From: Mansonella perstans
Taxonomy: Eukaryota > Nematoda > Chromadorea > Rhabditida > Onchocercidae
NCBI GenBank assembly: GCA_037074765.1
Contig: JBAMDO010000019.1
Span: forward strand, 310,001 to 374,000
Direction: 5' to 3'
Length of the DNA stretch: 64,000 bases
Every line of letters begins with the position of its first letter. The first letter of the stretch is position 1. The notes below the pieces were generated by a model. It did not search any database. It saw only the letters and a list, made by a program, of their open reading frames with translations, and was not told the origin of the DNA. This document shows positions 27,801 to 40,600 of this stretch, in pieces. The position numbers and the translations under genes are program-made.

Positions 27801-30800
27801 AAAAGTTGTCTCTGCCAGAGAAAGGATAAAAGCGGCGACGATTGTCGCGACATCAGCTCGTTTGGGAAGTCTGCGCACATATCAATGAACCTTTTTACGT
27901 CATACACACAAAGCACTATCTAATTGTTCTATTTCCGTTTATTATCAACTTCTTTTCAGAATATTTGATTCATAATTGGAGTGAAGTTGAAAGAAACTAC
28001 AAATAATGAAATTTAAGCTGATGCTGAATTGAAAAAGAATTTACTGATTTTTTAAATTTTTTGTTACTAAATTAATATAAATAAAAATATGTTGTCTAAT
28101 TAATTAAAGATGTTATTACAAATGAAATGTTTACATAGTTTATTCAGCAGCATAATTTGTTAAAATTTCCATTAAATTCATACTTATTATCAATTTTTGA
28201 TGAAATATTTTACAACAAGATTTTAGGACTGTTACATAAAATACTGAAATATTCAAAATAAGCGCTATATTCAAATTTATTGAACTTTCTTTATACTCTC
28301 GATGAAAACAATACGAGTTTTCTTGATCAATATGATCTTTCTTCTTCTGTTCTCTTCTCTCACTCTTCTTTTGCCTTCTCTCTAAAATGTTGAAGTTGAG
28401 GATGCGTAGAAACTGAAGGGTCAAATTAATGCTTAAATTTGCTGACAGCAATAAACGATTTATGATTCTTGCTTTTAATGTCAAACTGAAGTTAAGTTAT
28501 AAACATAATTTTTCATTTATTTCTATGCAACTACTTTGCAATTTGCAGTCGAAACTGTTTTAATGCAAAAAAGAGTTCTGGAGGATGAAAAATTATTCAG
28601 CGACTTTCGTTAGCATATTGAAATGCTTTTATCCAAGTCAACTTCCGAATACTTATTTCTCTTTTATCCATAGCTAAAATTTTTTCTACACTTTTTCGTG
28701 GATCAGTTTTGCTTATTTTTTTTTAATGGAACATTAAACATTTTTTTGATGGAACTACTATTCTATCGTTCACATAGTTTGATTCAATCAAATAAGCTTC
28801 GCTGTTCAAAGTCTTTCTTGAATTGTTTTACTCCTCGCTCAAGCAAATTCAAAAATGTATATCCAAAAATATTTCCCATAGTGATGGAAAGACTCAGCTG
28901 ATTAATTCATCCATTTTTGAGCTGAAATTGCCGTAGTAGTTGATCTGTTAGCAATTCCTGTCAAGAAATTGAACTGCTTCTTTTTTTTTAATAAAAGCAG
29001 AAAAAGAATATCGTTCTTTTCTCATCTACGATATTATTCTAAAATTTTTAAGTTGGAAGCTAAAAATTACATTATCATTACCATAAAAATAGCAAAAAGT
29101 CAGATCGTATGATTTCCATAAATAAAAAACTATTATGGCAATTACTTTGCAATTTAGTTTAGCCTTTGCGTAAAAGTTAATTATATGAAAAGCATTTTCA
29201 ATTTTCTTATTTAGAAAGGGTAATTCCTTCATTCCCTGGCTTACATAGCAATTAATGCTTGATTTACGACTTTGAAACTTCTGGTTGTGATATTGTGATC
29301 TTAAATGATTCGATAAGAATTCGTAAGAGTAAATTAGCTTTAATTATTATTATCATTTATTTCAAAACATATGATTCCGATACTATGATTCTTATTTGGG
29401 AAGAAATAGAAATCATCAAATTAAATAAGTGGATAAGTTTAGTTTAAAAAAAAATTTTTGGTTTAGTTAAAAAAAAAAAACACAAATTTTTACCAAAAAT
29501 AATTCTTCAATGTAATTATTTCATGATTGTTTCATACATAAGAATTAATCCTTGCGGCATTTGAGAATTTAGTGATGAAGAGATCCATTTTCCATTAAAT
29601 TTTATAAACTTGAAATGGAACTTTTAATCTGCTTAATTATTATCTTGCATATGGAACGATGAAGCTGAATGAACATTGTTTTTGATAAAAACAAATTATC
29701 ACAAAAATCGTCACAAAAATTCTTGACCTATTAAAATTCAGTTATAAACAATGATTATCACTCGACATGAATATGTAAATGTTGAAAAATTGCTTAAAAC
29801 ATAGACTTTACATTTTAATAATTGGAAATTTATTGACATCGAATAAGCCACGTGTTGTCAAGTGTCGAAAATAGGTAAAAATCAGCTTAATTATAATTGA
29901 AATGGCACCGACAAGCGCCACCCAATAAAAAAATATACGCGCTTCACACTCATTCATTATTAAATGGACGGTTGCTATAGTAATGTTCATAGGGTGATAA
30001 GTATGGATACTTCCGCGGAATGTGTATTTGAAATTTTCTTTTACGGACAATTATTCCTCAGGCTATTCTACACAATTTTTATGGAAAATCAAGGCATGAA
30101 AAATTTTATGAATCTTGAAAATGGTTTGAAGATAGCTATTCCTATGAACCAATCGATTTCACAAATAATAAATAAATTTTCTGCTTCAAATCATGGGTTT
30201 TTATGGAAAGCTGTTGTGCGAAAATCTTTTTTAGATAAAAAAGATTAGTACAGCTTGACATCTTTAAAAGTCATTATTTTCGCTTCGCTATTGAATACTC
30301 ATGAGCTACTCATGAGCTCAATACTCATGAGCTCAAGATTGGAAATGCTAGTCAAATTCGGCAAGGAATGATTTGAATTTAAAAAGAGTTTGATTATAAG
30401 GTAGCATTTGTAAATAGTGAGATTCAGCAACAATGACAACATATCCCTTCCTTTTACAAACACTGTATATGTCTATCAAAAAAGCAAACAAATGCAGCTA
30501 ATACCTTAGATAAACAGATCCATTTGTAAAAGAATTATATCCGTCCGCATACATACCAATCTGCAATGCAATGTTGACTATAAGAAAAAATTAAAATGTC
30601 ATAAACAGAGAATTAATTTAAAGAGTTATTCAAATTTGTCTAGATAAGGGATTCATTGAATATATTTGTGAGACAGTAGCCAAGATAGCTTAGCTAATCA
30701 AGTAAATTCATTTTCAGCTGTGGATAAAACATATGGGAATAATTGTGTGTCGTTCATTCACTATCATATTTGCATATTAAAGCTTAATCTACTTCGTCTT

Positions 30801-30870
30801 GCATATTAAAAAAAAGTTCTGGACGGAAAAAACTTTCTAAGTTTGAAATTCAATCAACTTTAAGAAAGAA
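24804..30870. other. Gene-poor spacer
   Basis: About 6 kb upstream of the EAG channel start. Open frames here are short, start without a plausible acceptor or initiation context, and resemble no family I know. The part next to 24803 should hold the egl-2 5' UTR and promoter, but no specific element can be named. Confidence 0.55.
30296..30337. repeat. Three-copy tandem repeat of TACTCATGAGCT
   Basis: Three copies of TACTCATGAGCT, the second and third separated by a few bases. The CATG and GAGCTC cores are palindromic, so the tract can also fold on itself. It stands out from the surrounding AT-rich DNA. Confidence 0.8.
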
Positions 30871-30877
30871 ATCATAC

Positions 30878-31687
30878 TTGCGAGTCATGTATATTATGTT
30901 CATGAGCTTCTTCTCTATATTTCTCTCTTTTTGTTCCCCAATAGCAGCAAAATGCTATGCATGCGCCGATGACAAACACGAAAAGCACTAAAAGTAGTAG
31001 AATAAGCACTCCAGTGATCCTGAAATAAATTTGATATCTGAAGTGATCAAAATGAATTGCAAATGTTAACAAAGAAGTGACTGAATTAACAAAACATAAT
31101 AGGTTAAAGTTTGACTCATACCATTAGAACATATGTAAATGTTTTGGAAAAATTACGCCCCTGAATAAAAAATTTTTTAAATCATGAAGTCCAAGTTAAC
31201 AATTTTGAGAAAAGTACCAGAAAAGATCTTGTGGACAGCAACTCTTCGCACAGCAACCTGCACTAACATCGCATCTGTAACATTCTGCATAGAGCTTTGT
31301 CAACTATTCTGTAGTATTCCAATTTTGATTGCTTTCAGAATTATCTGAAGCCGAAAGTCCAGAATAGGACTAATTAAAAGTTTTCAATTATACTTTTTCC
31401 ATCAAAATTAATTCGGTTCTAATAAGGGATGATGCAACTGACAACTGATTCAGTTAATCTTAGTCTTAATAGCGATAGAATTTGAAAATCTTACAACAAT
31501 GTGACGGTTGCATTTATTGTATTTTTTGCTGTATATACACAGCGTATAAAACCGGAGTCTGACCCTGAAATTATGAAATACTAATATAAAATTTTTTACT
31601 AAAAAATGAAGGACAAAAATTTAAAAGAGAGACCATCAATGCTGGATCCCAAAAAACTGCCAACAGTAGCGTGCTGGAAGATTTCAT
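30878..31687 (-). CDS. Small Cys-rich single-pass membrane protein (Shisa/STMC6-like)
   Basis: Exons 31495-31564, 31218-31274 and 30878-31019 join in phase. Proposed first exon starts at ATG 31687 (MKSSSTLLLAVFW, a plausible signal peptide), but its donor is unresolved. The ectodomain is short, with one N-glycosylation site (NAT) and a dense Cys block CDVSAGCCAKSCCPQDLFW. This runs directly into one strong membrane helix (VLILLLLVLFVFVIGACIAF) and a short charged cytoplasmic tail (CCYWGTKREKYREEAHEHN). A CC-x-x-x-CC block immediately before a single helix is typical of the Shisa/CYYR1/VOPP1 group (STMC6 superfamily), which are membrane adaptor proteins. The match is by pattern, not by alignment. 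After ...HDSQ the frame either stops at 30872 (GTATGA read as Val-stop) or splices at GTATGA to an unseen exon. A further tail exon near 30.0 kb is possible. Confidence 0.6.
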
Positions 31688-32063
31688 TTTGACTTAAAAT
31701 CTTGCTATCTTGCACTGTCACTTGATTTTGTCTGAAATTTCGAAACAGTCAGTGCCGCAAAGATGAAAACCAACTTCATTAATTAACAGACTTTTTTCAA
31801 TACTAAACAAGGACCAAACTTTGCAAAACCTACGACAAAGAAATTGTTTCAACTAATTACCACTAAATGTTCAAAAACAAGCAAAATGTAATTGATATGC
31901 TATAGAAGAAATGCGCCGATATTTCTGTTGCACATTTGAATTAAAATAACATCGAATATCTGTGGGCTAAATAAGAATCTATAAATTTATAAAATTTTAT
32001 GAACTTACAGTACAGCAATGGGATTATACTCATAAGCTTCCCATCTATTCATTTAGATTTACA

Positions 32064-32431
32064 ATGTTTCCGTTGCCAATATTCCGGATTTATAACTTGT
32101 TGCCTATAAATAAATATAATTCCAAAAATATTATTCCATCAGACGATTATTTCACTGAAAAGAAAAACGCCGATAAAGAAATCAAGTGCTTCATACACAA
32201 AGATCTTTATGGCAACATTCTTACACCTTTTTCTCTCCAGCATGATAATCAGTGTGAGTGCAACTCTTGCATTCAAGCGTATCGCGGTACAATACTCTCA
32301 GACAGAAAGATAGATGAATGGGAAAAGGTAAGATTTAGTAAATTTTTCTTCATCTTCACGTAATTTTCTCATGGTGCGGTCCTATGATAATCCATGATAA
32401 CCTATCTTTACATTGGTTTCAGTGTAGATGA
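32064..32431 (+). CDS. Unrecognised short protein with Cys cluster
   Basis: Exon 32064-32327 is open from an ATG and ends at a good donor (AAAAG then GTAAGA). A good acceptor (TTGGTTTCAG) at 32422 would add two codons and a stop, giving about 90 residues ending EWEKCR. A splice-acceptor-like ATTCATTTAG lies 11 bp before the ATG, as expected for SL trans-splicing or a preceding exon. The protein is hydrophilic with a Cys cluster (QCECNSCIQ) and no clear signal peptide. The opposite strand is not convincingly coding. It is divergent from the Cys-rich membrane protein gene, with about 380 bp between proposed starts. It may be one exon of a larger gene. I do not recognise a family. Confidence 0.4.
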
Positions 32432-34540
32432 TCAGACTATATTGCTCCAAGCTTGTTTATGAGAAAAGCCACTGGCCAATAGAAGCTCTTAATGGATCCA
32501 TATGAAAATTTTCTCCAATTGTATATAAGGTTAGGAATAATAGCAAAATTGCTAGGAATAATGTATTAGATTTTCAAATTTGCTACTTCTGCTTTATCTC
32601 TGACCCATTCTCATGCTATTGAGAAGATAGTTGCTCATTTTATTTGTAATTACTTGAAATTTTTTATCAAACTTGAGCCCAATAAAACAACTATATTCTC
32701 TTATAATAAGGAATATTCTTAGGAGAAAACTTTCAACTACAATTAATGTCTAAATAAAAGGATAGCTACCACCAATATTTAATAAACTAACTAATGTCAC
32801 TTCTTACCAACCATCCAAGAAGTGGTATTTTCTGCACTGCAAATGAACTTAATACAATCGGAATGTTGAAAAATATGATCTGAACAGTTGTTTACCTATT
32901 ACTGAAATGCAATATTGTAATTTTGAAATAAAAATTTCATAAATTGTTAAAGAATTTTAACTAAAGGATGCAGAACCTCTGAAGCAACTTGTTACCATCT
33001 GTCACTCTGGATGAAATGTTGACAAAGCAGTTAGATACTAAAGCAATGCATAGTCAAGAATTAATCAAACAAGATATTTGTGTAAACATATCATATTGGC
33101 TGTAAACAAGCAATGACGAGATACTAACCACGAAAAAACATACTGACTGTCAACAAGCAATGGCGAGATATTAACCAAATAATTGAGTCTTATAATTTTG
33201 TCAGTTTCAAAGCAACATAAAAATAATATATTAGCGAAAGTGAAAGAGTAAAAAAATAGTTTAATATTAGAAGCAATGCGTATTACCTACGCGCACCTAT
33301 TCGCTACTTTTTTACTTTCAACAGAACTTTCATTTTGAACAATCGAGCACCAACTAAGCAGCACCAAAACAGATGCTCAAAATGTCTGGCTATATGTACT
33401 CTTTTACAAAATTTCTTCCAAATAATTTGATTATACCCAACAGAAGATTCTGACACATTTAAAATTTCTCAGTTCAATCATGAAACTCATTATGGTTTTG
33501 GATGGTCTGAGAACAATAAAATAAAGAAGTTTTCAAAAGTTAGAAAGATAAATTCAAAGGAAAAATGGCGATTTAATGAACAAAAATTCTTAAGTAAGTC
33601 TTATGGTCATTGTTTAGTAAATTATAACTTCATTTGAGTTCGTCGTCATTTGTGTTGGAAAAATCCGAAATGTAATATCTAGGTATAAATGGTTCTAAGT
33701 TAAAATATTCGTGAGACAAGTGATAAGACCCTTATTTATCGTCTTCCAATTTTTTAATTAAAATACTATGTGGCTTAATTATTGTAAAAGGTTTATGTGG
33801 ATCTGTTGATTTCGCAAAAATCTTATACGCAATTATTGGAATATTGCAACACCTGGCTGAGGATCTGTGATCCGGCGCACACTCACCCACTTTAACACAA
33901 TTTGCCTTCAGTTCAGCTTTGTGCAATACCTAAACTCTTGTTTTAGTCCTTAATCCTGCCAATAAATCTCAATCTACCTTTGGATTCCTGCTCGTTCGAA
34001 TCTATCCTAATCAGGCTAATTCCTTCTCAAACACAGGTGTCTAACTCAGGAGAAAGGACATTTTTCTCTCCGTGATTGACTCACTTTCTTGGATAGCAAA
34101 TGAGTTGAAATTTAAAGTTTAATGTGCAGCGAAAGATTTTATCCGATGCATTCGAATGCATTCATTAGCGGTACTGCCAACATTTCCTAGTTTGTATTAT
34201 CTGATGCAGTTGGTAGGCACAATTGCATCAGTAATATTGCTTTAGAATCATTTTCTGACAACTAAAAAAAGTTTTTCGAGAAGGCCATAACTTTGTGGAA
34301 TAACTAGCTCATCCCATGTCTTCTGACATGTTTAACTTGCAGCATTGGATATTATTTCTCCCTAATTCACTAGTTACATCAGTCTAATATTTCCATTCTC
34401 AAAATGTTCTCTTTGATTGTTCAGATGTCCAGATGTTCTAATCACTGGCGATTTTGCTCGATGCATTTCAGTTTTCGTTTCCCGTATTTTATTTTCTGCT
34501 TCTCGTGCTTCATTTTAGCCATATTTCAGTTCCCGAATTT
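32432..34540. other. Spacer with one local duplication
   Basis: No supported exon. A 40-bp segment duplicated at 33094-33180 is described separately. A 64-residue minus-strand frame at 33732-33926 has four Cys but no family match. Confidence 0.5.
33094..33180. repeat. 47-bp-spaced direct duplication
   Basis: Two copies of about 40 bp sharing CTGT(A/C)AACAAGCAATG followed by CGAGATA start 47 bp apart. They differ at a handful of positions, so this is a fairly recent local duplication. Confidence 0.75.
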
Positions 34541-34546
34541 GTAAAA

Positions 34547-37025
34547 AAATTGGTTGAAATTTTTTAATGTTCATTAAAATTTTCCAATAATCAAATATTA
34601 CTGAAAATTTTTAAAAGGCAAGAATTATCGATAATGTTTAGTAATGAAAAATGATTAAAATTTTTAGAGACCAAAAATGATTAAAATTCTTTAGCAATCA
34701 AAAATTTAGCACAAAAACTGACTGAAAATATTATTATCGACAATTTTTTATTACTAAAAAAAATCAAAAAATGACAGCAAGTTCCTAATCAATGAAAAAT
34801 AATTAAAATTATTTGATGATTAAAAACTAATTGGAATTTTTGGTTTCAATGTTCGAAGTTAAAATAATCCAAAAACTATTTGTTTTCTGGTGATCAGAAA
34901 TGAACTGAAATTTTTTAGTTCTCAAAAGTTTGTTCACTGTTTTATTTTCTCTTTATATTTATCTGCATTTAATAATTTCTTAGTAGTCAGCAATAAGTAA
35001 AATTTTCCAATGTTCAAAAATTGCTATTTTTTTGATTTTTTAATTCCAAAGATAATTTAAAATTTTTATTATTACTTTTAGACCTATAAGGTAAACTTTT
35101 TATTACTTTTGAATGGATAAGGTGAAATAAATCCTTCGAGTTTTTGAAGTCAATTAAACTTTTTTCGTGGTAAAATTTACAAGCCAGATCAAAATTTTCA
35201 ATTATTTTTATATTAACGACGTAAATCAAGTTTTATTGAAAAGATTAGTGATCAAAAAGAGAATTGAAATTAATGATTTTTGGCTTGAAATTTCTAGTGG
35301 TCAAGAATGACTGAAATTTTTCTGCTGGAAAACAGTAAACATGAGAAAATTAAACCCACTTTATAAATCTAAAAAAATTTACTCATAAATTTATAAATTC
35401 AAAAGTGGTAGAAAATTAACTTACCTTTTAGATCTTAAAGTAACAAAAAAAACCTTATTCATTTAAATGTAATAAAAAATTCTAAACTAACTTCGAAATT
35501 TAAAAAAAATTTGCCTTACAAATCAGGAAATAAAAAAGCGTTGTTAGTCAAATTATTAACCATAAATGTAATGTTAATGAATGATTGAATTTTACCGACA
35601 CATTTTGACCTGTTGTTCTTTGCTTACTTTAAAGTCAGTAATAATCTAATAATATTTCCAGAACATTCTATGCAAAATTTTTCTTTTATGCCAAAATAAA
35701 AAAACAAACTTCGAAATGGAATTATAAGTCCATTTAGCAAAGATTTTTGCTACTTCTTGACTATTAGAAATTTTAAACCAAAGTCACTGGAAATTCAAAT
35801 CATTTTTTCGATCAATAAAATATATTAATTATTTTTAAACTTTTAGCTATCAAAATTGTAAAAACTCTTTATCTACTGAAAAATGATCAAAATTAAAAAT
35901 TATTAAAATTTTATGGCGATGAAAAAATAATTGAAATTCATAGTTTCTTAGGACTAAAAAATCTTTTAGCAACTAAAAGCTGATTGAAATTTTTTAATGT
36001 TCAAAAATTACTTTTTTTTGTCTGTTAAGAAATATTAAAAATATTAATTAGGTCGCTGATAACTTTTAAAAGTAAGCGAAGCATTCGCGTGGACCAAAAC
36101 GCATCTGCAAAATCCAATCGTTCATTATCATTTAGGGTTGATGATTCGATTTCTTTGTTATCTTAATCTGTAAGACAAGTTAATTTTCTACCACTTTTAG
36201 ATTTATAAGGTAGGTCAAACTTTTTTAAAACACATCAAGATTTATAAGATAGGTGTAATTGTTTGTTTCATCATTTTCATCGCATAACATGATTAAAAAT
36301 TATCAAATCATCAAAGCCTGCAGCGGTTTTGCAATGTGATATCTGTCCATTAATTTATTTAAATTTTTTGCAAAATGCTTCACAGAAAAAATTAAAATAA
36401 ATTGATTAAAAAATTAAATAGTGAGGTTAACAGCTTGACTATCAGTTTTTTTTTGTTCAACAAATATCAGTTTTTTCACAGTTACAATAGATGCATTCGC
36501 TAGTCTCGCAACAACATAAAAGATTCAACTGACTGTGATCGCATTTTTCTGTTGGCGATTACTCGTCACAAACATTTTGGGACGATTAATCTAATTAATT
36601 CATTCTTTTAATTTTGTTTAAATAAAATTGAAAATACTAATGATCAAAGTGATCAAAAAATGATTAAAATTTTTAACAATCAAAAGTGAATAAAGTTTTT
36701 TAGTGTTTCGAAATCACTGAGATTTTTTAGCATCAAAAAATAATAAAGATTTTTGGTTCGAAAATTATTAAAACTTTTCAGAGGTCAAAAGTTATTGAAA
36801 TTTTTTGCTTTTTAAGAACTGTAAAAATTTTCCAGTAGTTAAAAACTGGTTGAAATTTTTTAGCGTCTAAAATTAGTAAAAATTTGCATAGTTACTTAAC
36901 AATCTCAATCATTTTTTGATCACCAAAAATTTCACTAACTTTTGAACACTAAAAAATTCCAACAATTATTGATCATTAAAGAATTTTAATAATTTTAAAC
37001 ACTAAAAAATTTTAATAATTTTTTC
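34547..37025. repeat. Degenerate AT-rich tandem repeat field
   Basis: About 2.5 kb filled with dozens of diverged copies of a roughly 30-40 bp unit of the type TGATTGAAATTTTTTAG plus a linker such as TGATCAAAAA. The unit is close to self-complementary (AAAATTTT core), so copies read in both orientations, and the orientation appears to flip near 36.9 kb. Blocks of unrelated AT-rich sequence interrupt it, and it holds no credible exon. It could be an old satellite or the remains of a non-autonomous element array. Confidence 0.7.
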
Positions 37026-37620
37026 CGCTGCGATTTATTATGAAAGAGACAGGATAATTAAGTACTTCTGTTATCAGACAAAACTCTAAGCTGCTCGCTT
37101 AAAAATCACTACTTTCAACAAATTATGCTGATCACATCTTTTTTAATTCCAAAAAATTAGCTTAAGAGACTTTTTTATTTTTTTTACCAGACCAAAACTT
37201 AGTCGATAAAGCCTGACAATACGAATCAATTTGTACATAAGGCAGAGATAAAACGAAAACCACGTAAATTCGGTTAAAGCATGGAATTCCAATAATTGAA
37301 TGTTTGCAAAAAGTGAAAAGGTAAAAGATTTCTTGGAATTGAAGTAGTAGCTTTAATATCCTGATCATTAGAATAATTACAGAAACAGTTATGCAAAAAA
37401 AATTATCGCAATAATAATCAAAATCGAAAGCAAAAAAAAAGGAATATACCCGGTATTACAGAAAACAAGTTTGACATTTTACGAAATTTTTGAATAGATA
37501 GACCAATGAATAACCTGCTAAAACAAAAAATGAAAGGTGAATAGGCACTAAAAATGCAAAACAAACCGAACATAAGAGTATTTGTCTTCAATATGCATCG
37601 GCCTTTAGATTATTATTTAT

Positions 37621-40600
37621 TCACCGGATCTTAACTGATGACCACTGAAGGAGGGTATAGTTCAGTCTAAAATTATTGAATATCAGAAAAGCAAATGTAA
37701 AAAAATTAAAAAAATTAAGCAAGAAAAATGCCAAAAGAATCAGGAGAACTTGATCAAGCTAAATTACTGAAAACATGAAATGGAAACTTAACTTGTGAGA
37801 AACTAATCGCTTGTTCAAATCTATTCCCCACAGTCGTTCTTTTCTATCAATAGTTATTGTTTTTAGTTTAAGTGGAGTAGGTTTCCAATAACTTCTAGCT
37901 CGATTACTGATTGCAAGACTTTGAAGTCTGTGAAGCCGTCCAGAAGCAGAAAGTGACCAAATTATTTTGCATCCCACAGCCAAGTCATAAACACCAGATT
38001 CACTGGTTACCTGAAACCGTCGCCTAGAAATTTTGATAAGCATTACTTATTCAAAACTTCAGATATCAATTAACCTCAGTCCATGACTTTCCAGAAGGGA
38101 ATACGTCAGTAATAGAATTACGAGCCCATGCACGCCCATTATTCTTTGAAAAGATCCATACATACATTCCATTACACGATGCACGAATCTAAAAAAAATA
38201 AATATCTTATTATGTGCCAAATTAATAGAAAATTATAAATAAAAGGATAATTAAAAATAAGCAAAGAGCTCCTTGATGAAATTGAAATGAATCAACAATA
38301 AACCAGAGGTAGTAAATTTAAAAATTCAACAGATTATCTCGATAAATCGATTTCCTAAATAATCTTCTGACCTTATCAAACATACAACCAGCCAAAGTTT
38401 TTACATGAATCCATTTAGGATTTGTACCAATAAGCGGCTCCTTTTTCTCATTTTTTACATGCAAATAAGCCTCACTTGTTGCAGTAACCACCCACAATGA
38501 AACCGATGTGACGGTAAACGATATTATTGGAGAACCTGAAAGTTACATACGGCATTTATGCATCTATTTACTCTAGATTTCCGGGAATGTAAAGAGATAA
38601 AACGGTAAGATAAAAACTCGAAAATAAAAAAAACCTAACCGCAAGAGCCTGTATCTAAGATTTTCCAGTCAACACCAAATGGAGAAACAGTACTTATATT
38701 TTCCTTTACATATATACAACCAGAGCTATCCAACACATATACGTTCTCATCAAAAGACGATATTTCAACTATCTGCAAAATCATGCGTAGAAAAATAACA
38801 ATAGATGAAATAAAGAATACGTCTAAAAGCAATATATGCCTTTCACAAGAAAACGCATATTGAGCAAAACATTTCAATTTTTAACGAAAGTTTTAATTGC
38901 GGAATGTATTACGCTTGAACTGAATGATGCTGGAAAGGCTGGTAAAGAATAGAAATAGTTATTTTTCAATCGATAAAGGAATATTTCATCAATTCGACAT
39001 AATGTTAAGCAATCTGCAATAAAAACTTTACAAATTGACTTTTTAAATTCATAGCTGAAAGGCTTTTTCAGTAAGAAAAAGTTTCTTCATTTAATGTTTC
39101 AACGGTCTTTATGAGTACGCAAAAATTCACCACTATTCCGAAAGTCATATGGCAACACAAACTTGAAGTGGTGCTCACCAGCTACTCTTTAATAATTAGC
39201 ACAGCAACAGGTTGAAAAAACGAATTCACGAATTTTAATGAATAAATGGGGTAAAATCAGTTTCCATAACAGCTAAAAATACTCACCAAAATCTTCTTTA
39301 AAACCTCCACTTGCTATTAATTCAAAATTGTTATCTACCAGGAGATTATCTCTCACAATATGTTCCAGACGATGTCCAGAAAGAACGTTTTCAGCAGACG
39401 ACCAATAACACTTATTGTCAACACAAATAAAAACTCCGGCCGAAGAGACGCGAATAACCCATGGTACAGACAACAACCGATTAATGTCTGGTGAAGCATC
39501 CCACGGATTGTAAACCTCAAAGAGTCAAGTAACGCAATGATAAATCGTCGAATAAAGAAATAATAATCAAACTACTAGTGGAAAAATAATAACAAATTTT
39601 AAAGAACGAAATCTGTGGAATTTTTGTCAAATTTTAGAAGAATGATAGCAATGAGAGATATTCAAAATCTTATTTTCCCTAAATTTTTAATAAATGAGCC
39701 GTTAAAAAAAAGACATACTTTCATCCAACTTCCTGTCCAGCCAAACGGACTTTGATATCCCACACCATTTGTGAACCATAGTGAGCGTTTTTCATCAATT
39801 GCCCAACCACACTGATCATATAAACAAATGCTAACCAACCGAGTAGGGCCATAAGGTCTGTAAAACTGTTCTTCAATAAACCAGAAATAGGCAAGTAAAC
39901 CAGAAACTAGGTTTGAAAAGAAAAACAATTTCAAGCACATTAATTTTTCCTTGACCAAGTGAAGATGAAAATTTTATATCAATAAAAAAAAAAACATACA
40001 CAACTTCAACCCAGTCTAATCCAACTGGACTATATTTTAGTCCAGTGCGTACTACAAGGCGACCTGACTCAATTTGTAGCGCCCAAACAGCCAATTCACT
40101 TGCCGTGATGGAATGCAACGGCCATGATGTTTCGCATCTGCTGAGAATTCCCATTTCTGGTAAACACAGCTGTACAAAAACCTACAAATAAATTTTTGAA
40201 ATACCGTAAATTTGATCAAAAATCTCAAAAAAAGAGCTTGTGCAGATAATCGACAGTTTGCAATTGATCAACAGAAAGTATACAATTTCATATCGGAAAG
40301 AACTTAAGCAATCTTTCTACGTTCCACATTATTTTGATTTTTTAAAAATACCGAATTAAAGCATAAACTATACCTCTCCTGACTTTGTTACATACCAAGC
40401 TGAATGACTAGTAAGAGCAGCTTCAATAACGCCACCACCCTCGTTAGCAACAACAGTCCAATGAAAAACTGTTGAAAATGAACATGATCCACTGCCACTT
40501 TCCATAGGCGCAAATGCGACATTTTTACAGATTTTCCAAACCAAGCTACCATCGTCTTAATAAATTTCAAACTCTAATTATGCCAACAAATATTAAATTA

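Noticed and set aside
28140..28484. Minus-strand frame of 114 codons
   Set aside because: Low-complexity Asn/Leu/Lys composition, no splice or start context and no family resemblance; a chance frame in AT-rich DNA.
29808..30050. Minus-strand frame with one hydrophobic helix, possible extra exon of the Cys-rich membrane gene
   Set aside because: The only usable acceptor puts a different frame in phase with the upstream exon, and neither continuation is convincing.
33732..33926. Four-Cys minus-strand frame
   Set aside because: Acceptor-like site present but Cys spacing matches no family and no partner exon was found.
33980..34020. GTTCGAATC resembling a tRNA T-arm
   Set aside because: No matching acceptor stem, D-arm or anticodon arm around it.
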